Source: Oceanobacter mangrovi
GTDB lineage: Bacteria > Pseudomonadota > Gammaproteobacteria > Pseudomonadales > Oceanobacteraceae
Direction of reading: 5' to 3'
Assembly: GCF_019740315.1 (NCBI RefSeq)
Contig: NZ_JAHXZR010000010.1
Span: forward strand, 1-64,000
Length of the DNA: 64,000 nt
This document shows positions 60,635-64,000 of this stretch, in pieces; positions within the stretch are counted from its first letter, which is position 1, and each line of letters opens with the position of its first letter. Under the pieces are notes generated by a model that had not been told where the DNA came from, searched no databases, and saw only the letters and a program-made list of their open reading frames with translations. The translations under genes and the position numbers were made by a program.

Positions 60635-63600
60635 CAGTCAGCATCTCCCATAAATTCAATTTCAACAGTCTGGTCGGGTAATTTGGTGCTGGATGCCAGC
60701 GTGGTACGAATCGCCTCAACAGGTGCAGCAGCGACTTTGGTATTGAATCGAATGGCGTTGCCAGTGATCCAGCCACTGCCAAATCCGGCTGCTAATACGG
60801 TGAAGTACGCGGTACCGGTGAAGGGATTAATTGGAGCGCAGTCATTACCAATGGCCTGATCTTCAAGGATGACGCCACGCTGTTCACCGATCACATCGAA
60901 TACGCTGGCACTGGTAAATCGCAGCTTCCAGCGTTCCTCTACGGCCCCAAGATTGTTCACTTCAAACGGGTATGTCAGAGCGTCGTATTGGGCGACGGAA
61001 GTGTCGCCAACCAGTTCGTCTTCAAACTCACCCGAAACGTCGATTTTTTGTTCAAACATGCCCTCGACACGGGCCTGCAGGTCGCCGAATTCCACGACCG
61101 CACTGCAGAGCGCGCCCAATGGATAGTCATGGGTCAGATCAGTCATCAGGCTCAACAACCCATCAACCCGAACCCCTGACAGAGCGCAAAGATCTTGCAC
61201 ACGGTGGTAGATCGTCAGTGGCATGGTGAGACTGTTGCCGTCACTGTCTTGAGCGACAAACGGATCAGCCAATGTGACCGTCCCTGCTGACAAATCGATG
61301 GTGTACTGAGCGGAATCGAGCGCAGTGCCAGCGGCATCTTTGACACGGATAACCGCCAGATCGGTTCGACCACAGTCGATGATCTGGGCAGCGGTTGGCG
61401 TGGATTCCTCCAGCGTGTCGGTATGGTGGATCAGCACCAGGTTACCATTTTTAAACTGGGGGACTTTCCCACTGGCTGGCAGCTTGACCGGGTCCAACCC
61501 AATGCGTTCCGGGTCCAGGGAAATGGTGCTGTAGCTGACCGCTGAATACGTTAGCGTTGATAGATACACCGGCTGGCTGAATGACAACGAAACGACGCCT
61601 GTCTGATAAGTGACGCTGCCCGAGGCCGAACCATTGCCCACGGTGACGGGAGTGATTTCAAAGGTGTAGCCGGTGCCAGGTACGGTAATTTCTGTAATGG
61701 TATCGCCGGTGTCGAATGAGCCGGAGACATTGCCGTCGATATCTGAGGTCGCCGAAATCAGGGCACCATCTGCCACGCGGCGAGCCTGTAGCGTCAGACC
61801 ACTGGTCCTCAGCGGTGCACCAGAGGTTCTGAATGTTACGTCCGTAATCGGCACCACAGAACTCAAGCGCTTGGCTCCGGCTTTCATAACCACCGCCAGA
61901 CTACTGATGTAGCTGGATACCTGGCTGTAGTCCAGCTCAATCAGTCCCTCGCTGTAGTTCATGGCACCGACTTGAACACCAGCTGCGGTGCTGGTGTTCC
62001 AGCCCCGGTAAATGGCGTCGTCACCCTGGTCAACCAGCTCCAGCCCACCAACAGTGAGCCATTGAGCAGCAGGCATCAAGGCCACCCCAAACGGCACCCG
62101 AACGGTCACGTCTGACTGGTCGAGTGAAGTGCTAAACGCCGTGACTGCCGTAGTATCCGGCCAGACCGTCACGCTGATTGTTTGGGACTCCAGCCTGGCC
62201 AGCTTATTGATCGTTTCGCTGCTGATCGAACTACCAGCCCGAGTCCATTGCGTGACCGGGCGATAAACCGCGGTTGGATCAAACGTGATTTCGCCGGTGC
62301 TGACATCGAAGGTGCCGACGTTAATGTCTTTGCCGTTCACTCGGGTACGAATGACCTGCCCAGCTGCTCGTCCCCAGAACTGCTGAACAAATTGCTCACG
62401 GGAGAATTGCTGCTCGCCGTCAATTGTATTGACGATTTCAACGGACATCAGCGCCGAAAACAGGCAGGTCGGCATGATCTCAGCTTGTGTTGCCAAGGTT
62501 ACTTCTGCGGCGCTGGCAGCAATCACGTTGCCGTAGATCGCGGCTGAACCATCGGCGGTTTGATTGCCCGCGACAGTGACCGATCCGGTCGGCAGCGCAC
62601 TGGGGACCAGTACGATACCGCCGTCGACCACTTCAGCTGAGCCATTACCAGTCCAACTGCCATCGGTGTTCTGAGTCAGTGAATAGGCAGTGCTGTTGCG
62701 TTCCCAGCTGATCGTCAGCGAGCCGTTTTCAGGCGTACCGGTCAGCGGTAGAAACAAGCCCACATCGCCCACATCCGCTGTACCTAACGACTCATAGATA
62801 TCGGATGCCCAGGTATAAATCAGCGTGCTGTTTTCATCCGGCTCTGACGGCAGCACAAAACTGAGCGAGCCCGTACTGTGGTTCAAGGTGCCGGTGGCTC
62901 CATCACCACTCAACGCGCCAGAGCCGTCATCACTGAGCGTGTACCACTCGCCCTGGTAGAGAAATTCAATCCGCAACGTGCCCAGTGCTGGAATGGGCGA
63001 CAACGTTTGCGTGTAGGTCAATTGGCGGTTTGCGGATGTGATCTCGACCGCACGGGTAAACGGCGGCAGGTTGATGGCCACCCCCGGAGTGAATTCAACC
63101 GTAACCGATGCTGAACTGGTCAGCGTGAGATCCAGTCGGGCCAGTGCGGGATAGACGGCCGCACTGCTGAGCTTATCGGTGCCTGATTGCAGCTGCAGTT
63201 CATTGCCTGAGTCCGTATATAGAGCCGTGCCGACGGTGACGGTTAATGTGCCGGGTACCCAGGCGACAGGCAGCGTGCGGCTGACTGAGCCGGAAAGACT
63301 TCCCAGGGAAATCGTTTGAGACTCACCTGACGCCTGCACCAGTTGCGTCGCAATGCCTGGCACCTGATCGACCAAGGCAACCTCAGACGTTGCCACCGGA
63401 ATAATCTGGGCCTGAACGGCTTCCACGGATACCGTGGTATCACCCACAGATGCAGCATTTGCCAGCGGTGAAATACCGTAATAGGTCGCTGTGTCTGATG
63501 ACTGGGTGGTGAATATAGTGGTGGCGTGGCTGGCGATTGGCGTGGGGTCAGAACCCGCAAAGTCTTTCTCCAACGGCTGGCTAATAGAGCAGACGAACTG

Positions 63601-64000
63601 ATAGGCGTAATAGCGCTTATATTCCTGATTCAGCTGATAGACATAGGACTGCCGGGATTCTTCAATATCCGTGATTTGAATAAACTGCCGGTCTGTACCG
63701 TCATCGAATGCCAGAATATCGCCAATATTGGGCGCATCGGTTGCGTAATCCGCATAGAGAATGACAGCTCGCTGATCCGCCCGTTGAGTGCCAACTGGCC
63801 GCAAGGCGGATTTGGTGCTGATGACGACGTAGCTCTCGATCTGCTCCTGAATATCAGAACGCACGGCGTAATGGTCACCAGACTGGAATAACAGCGTCGA
63901 GACGTTGTCAGCTTCCGCATCTTTCATAACCGCCAAACGAGCACCCAACAATTTATCCGTATTGGTTGTCCGAACCGCTGCAAAAAATCGACGCAGGGAT
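60634..64000 (-). CDS. Large phage tail protein, 5' end outside window
   Basis: The frame is open at the right edge (reading ..SLRRFFAAVRTTNTDKLLGARLAVMK), so the true start is upstream. At least 1,120 residues are seen. The protein is very rich in Ser/Thr and beta strands with repeated segments such as TISWERNSTAYSLTQNTDGSWTGNG and DDGSGALSGDGATGTLNHSTGSLSF, similar to Ig-like or fibronectin-like strings. Its end (VEIEFMGDAD) overlaps the next start. It is probably the large tail-tip protein that follows the tape measure in the second phage. Confidence 0.7.
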   Translation of the reverse strand, partial: SLRRFFAAVRTTNTDKLLGARLAVMKDAEADNVSTLLFQSGDHYAVRSDIQEQIESYVVISTKSALRPVGTQRADQRAVILYADYATDAPNIGDILAFDDGTDRQFIQITDIEESRQSYVYQLNQEYKRYYAYQFVCSISQPLEKDFAGSDPTPIASHATTIFTTQSSDTATYYGISPLANAASVGDTTVSVEAVQAQIIPVATSEVALVDQVPGIATQLVQASGESQTISLGSLSGSVSRTLPVAWVPGTLTVTVGTALYTDSGNELQLQSGTDKLSSAAVYPALARLDLTLTSSASVTVEFTPGVAINLPPFTRAVEITSANRQLTYTQTLSPIPALGTLRIEFLYQGEWYTLSDDGSGALSGDGATGTLNHSTGSLSFVLPSEPDENSTLIYTWASDIYESLGTADVGDVGLFLPLTGTPENGSLTISWERNSTAYSLTQNTDGSWTGNGSAEVVDGGIVLVPSALPTGSVTVAGNQTADGSAAIYGNVIAASAAEVTLATQAEIMPTCLFSALMSVEIVNTIDGEQQFSREQFVQQFWGRAAGQVIRTRVNGKDINVGTFDVSTGEITFDPTAVYRPVTQWTRAGSSISSETINKLARLESQTISVTVWPDTTAVTAFSTSLDQSDVTVRVPFGVALMPAAQWLTVGGLELVDQGDDAIYRGWNTSTAAGVQVGAMNYSEGLIELDYSQVSSYISSLAVVMKAGAKRLSSVVPITDVTFRTSGAPLRTSGLTLQARRVADGALISATSDIDGNVSGSFDTGDTITEITVPGTGYTFEITPVTVGNGSASGSVTYQTGVVSLSFSQPVYLSTLTYSAVSYSTISLDPERIGLDPVKLPASGKVPQFKNGNLVLIHHTDTLEESTPTAAQIIDCGRTDLAVIRVKDAAGTALDSAQYTIDLSAGTVTLADPFVAQDSDGNSLTMPLTIYHRVQDLCALSGVRVDGLLSLMTDLTHDYPLGALCSAVVEFGDLQARVEGMFEQKIDVSGEFEDELVGDTSVAQYDALTYPFEVNNLGAVEERWKLRFTSASVFDVIGEQRGVILEDQAIGNDCAPINPFTGTAYFTVLAAGFGSGWITGNAIRFNTKVAAAPVEAIRTTLASSTKLPDQTVEIEFMGDAD

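Larger units (their letters stand above)
55781..64000 (-). mobile_element. Mu-like siphophage prophage, right-end part (inferred)
   Basis: Minus-strand genes with non-contractile tail-tip character (60634-64000, 59618, 58881, 57127, 56903), a terminator, then com and dam form a module. It resembles the right end of transposable siphophages, with the modification genes at the extreme end as in Mu. It ends only about 27 bases after dam, at about 55780 (possible terminus beginning TGTTTCA on the plus strand). Left-end genes and the transposase lie outside the window. The boundaries are inferred. Confidence 0.5.

Overview
The window looks like chromosomal DNA of a marine-type gammaproteobacterium related to the Oceanospirillales and Pseudomonas. 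The evidence is the motY-pyrC-rnt order with argG in the same region, a flgA-flgM-flgN-ycgR cluster beside cheV and cheR, an FMN-riboswitch-controlled stand-alone ribB, an alpha-2-macroglobulin/pbpC pair, and copper-resistance genes. Species cannot be named from the sequence alone.

Layout. 1-552: the end of an IS3-family insertion sequence next to a decayed HxlR-type regulator. 690-2750: periplasmic alpha-carbonic anhydrase with a consensus FNR/Anr box upstream, a cupin and a membrane protein. 2930-8070: OprC-type TonB-dependent copper receptor, group II truncated globin, a membrane-anchored protein, HupE/UreJ-like protein and glutaminase. 8400-13650: SHOCT protein, NlpC/P60 lipoprotein, diguanylate cyclase, SpoIIAA-like protein, an SDR lacking the usual YxxxK, a YjbR/MmcQ protein and a small acidic protein. 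13720-17670: an unassigned ~1,314-aa protein with a glycine-rich beta N-terminus and a very long coiled-coil middle. 18350-22260: S4-domain protein, argG and two exported proteins. 22650-31480: FMN riboswitch-ribB, thioester-type bacterial alpha-2-macroglobulin and penicillin-binding protein 1C. 31690-35600: motY (minus), then pyrC, rnt, yacL and a GNAT acetyltransferase. 35830-40250: cheR and cheV (minus), flgA, a sigma-28-promoted flgM, flgN and ycgR. 40290-46100: copAB (minus) diverging from copRS, with a MITE-like element lying against the copR ribosome binding site. A tRNA-Arg(CCT) gene follows.

46219-64000 is phage DNA, all late genes on the minus strand. The part nearest the tRNA is the distal tail and baseplate module of a contractile-tailed P2/K139-like prophage: tape measure, DUF2590-type protein, gpJ, gpI, fibre and spike. 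It is interrupted just upstream of its tape-measure gene by a second module: non-contractile tail-tip genes of the kind found in Mu-like siphophages, ending in a Mu-style com gene overlapping a DNA adenine methylase. I infer that a transposable phage inserted into the first prophage. Its com-dam end lies at about 55.78 kb and the rest lies beyond the window.

The most interesting signals are: an RNA hairpin placed over the ribosome binding site and start codon of dam inside com, recalling the com-mom translational switch of Mu but with a different effector gene; the nested prophages; two inverted copies of a ~145-bp terminal-inverted-repeat element; a second, ~290-bp inverted-repeat element in the copper-resistance promoter region; the giant unassigned protein; and tandem duplications at the 3' end of motY and in the signal-peptide region of the copper receptor.
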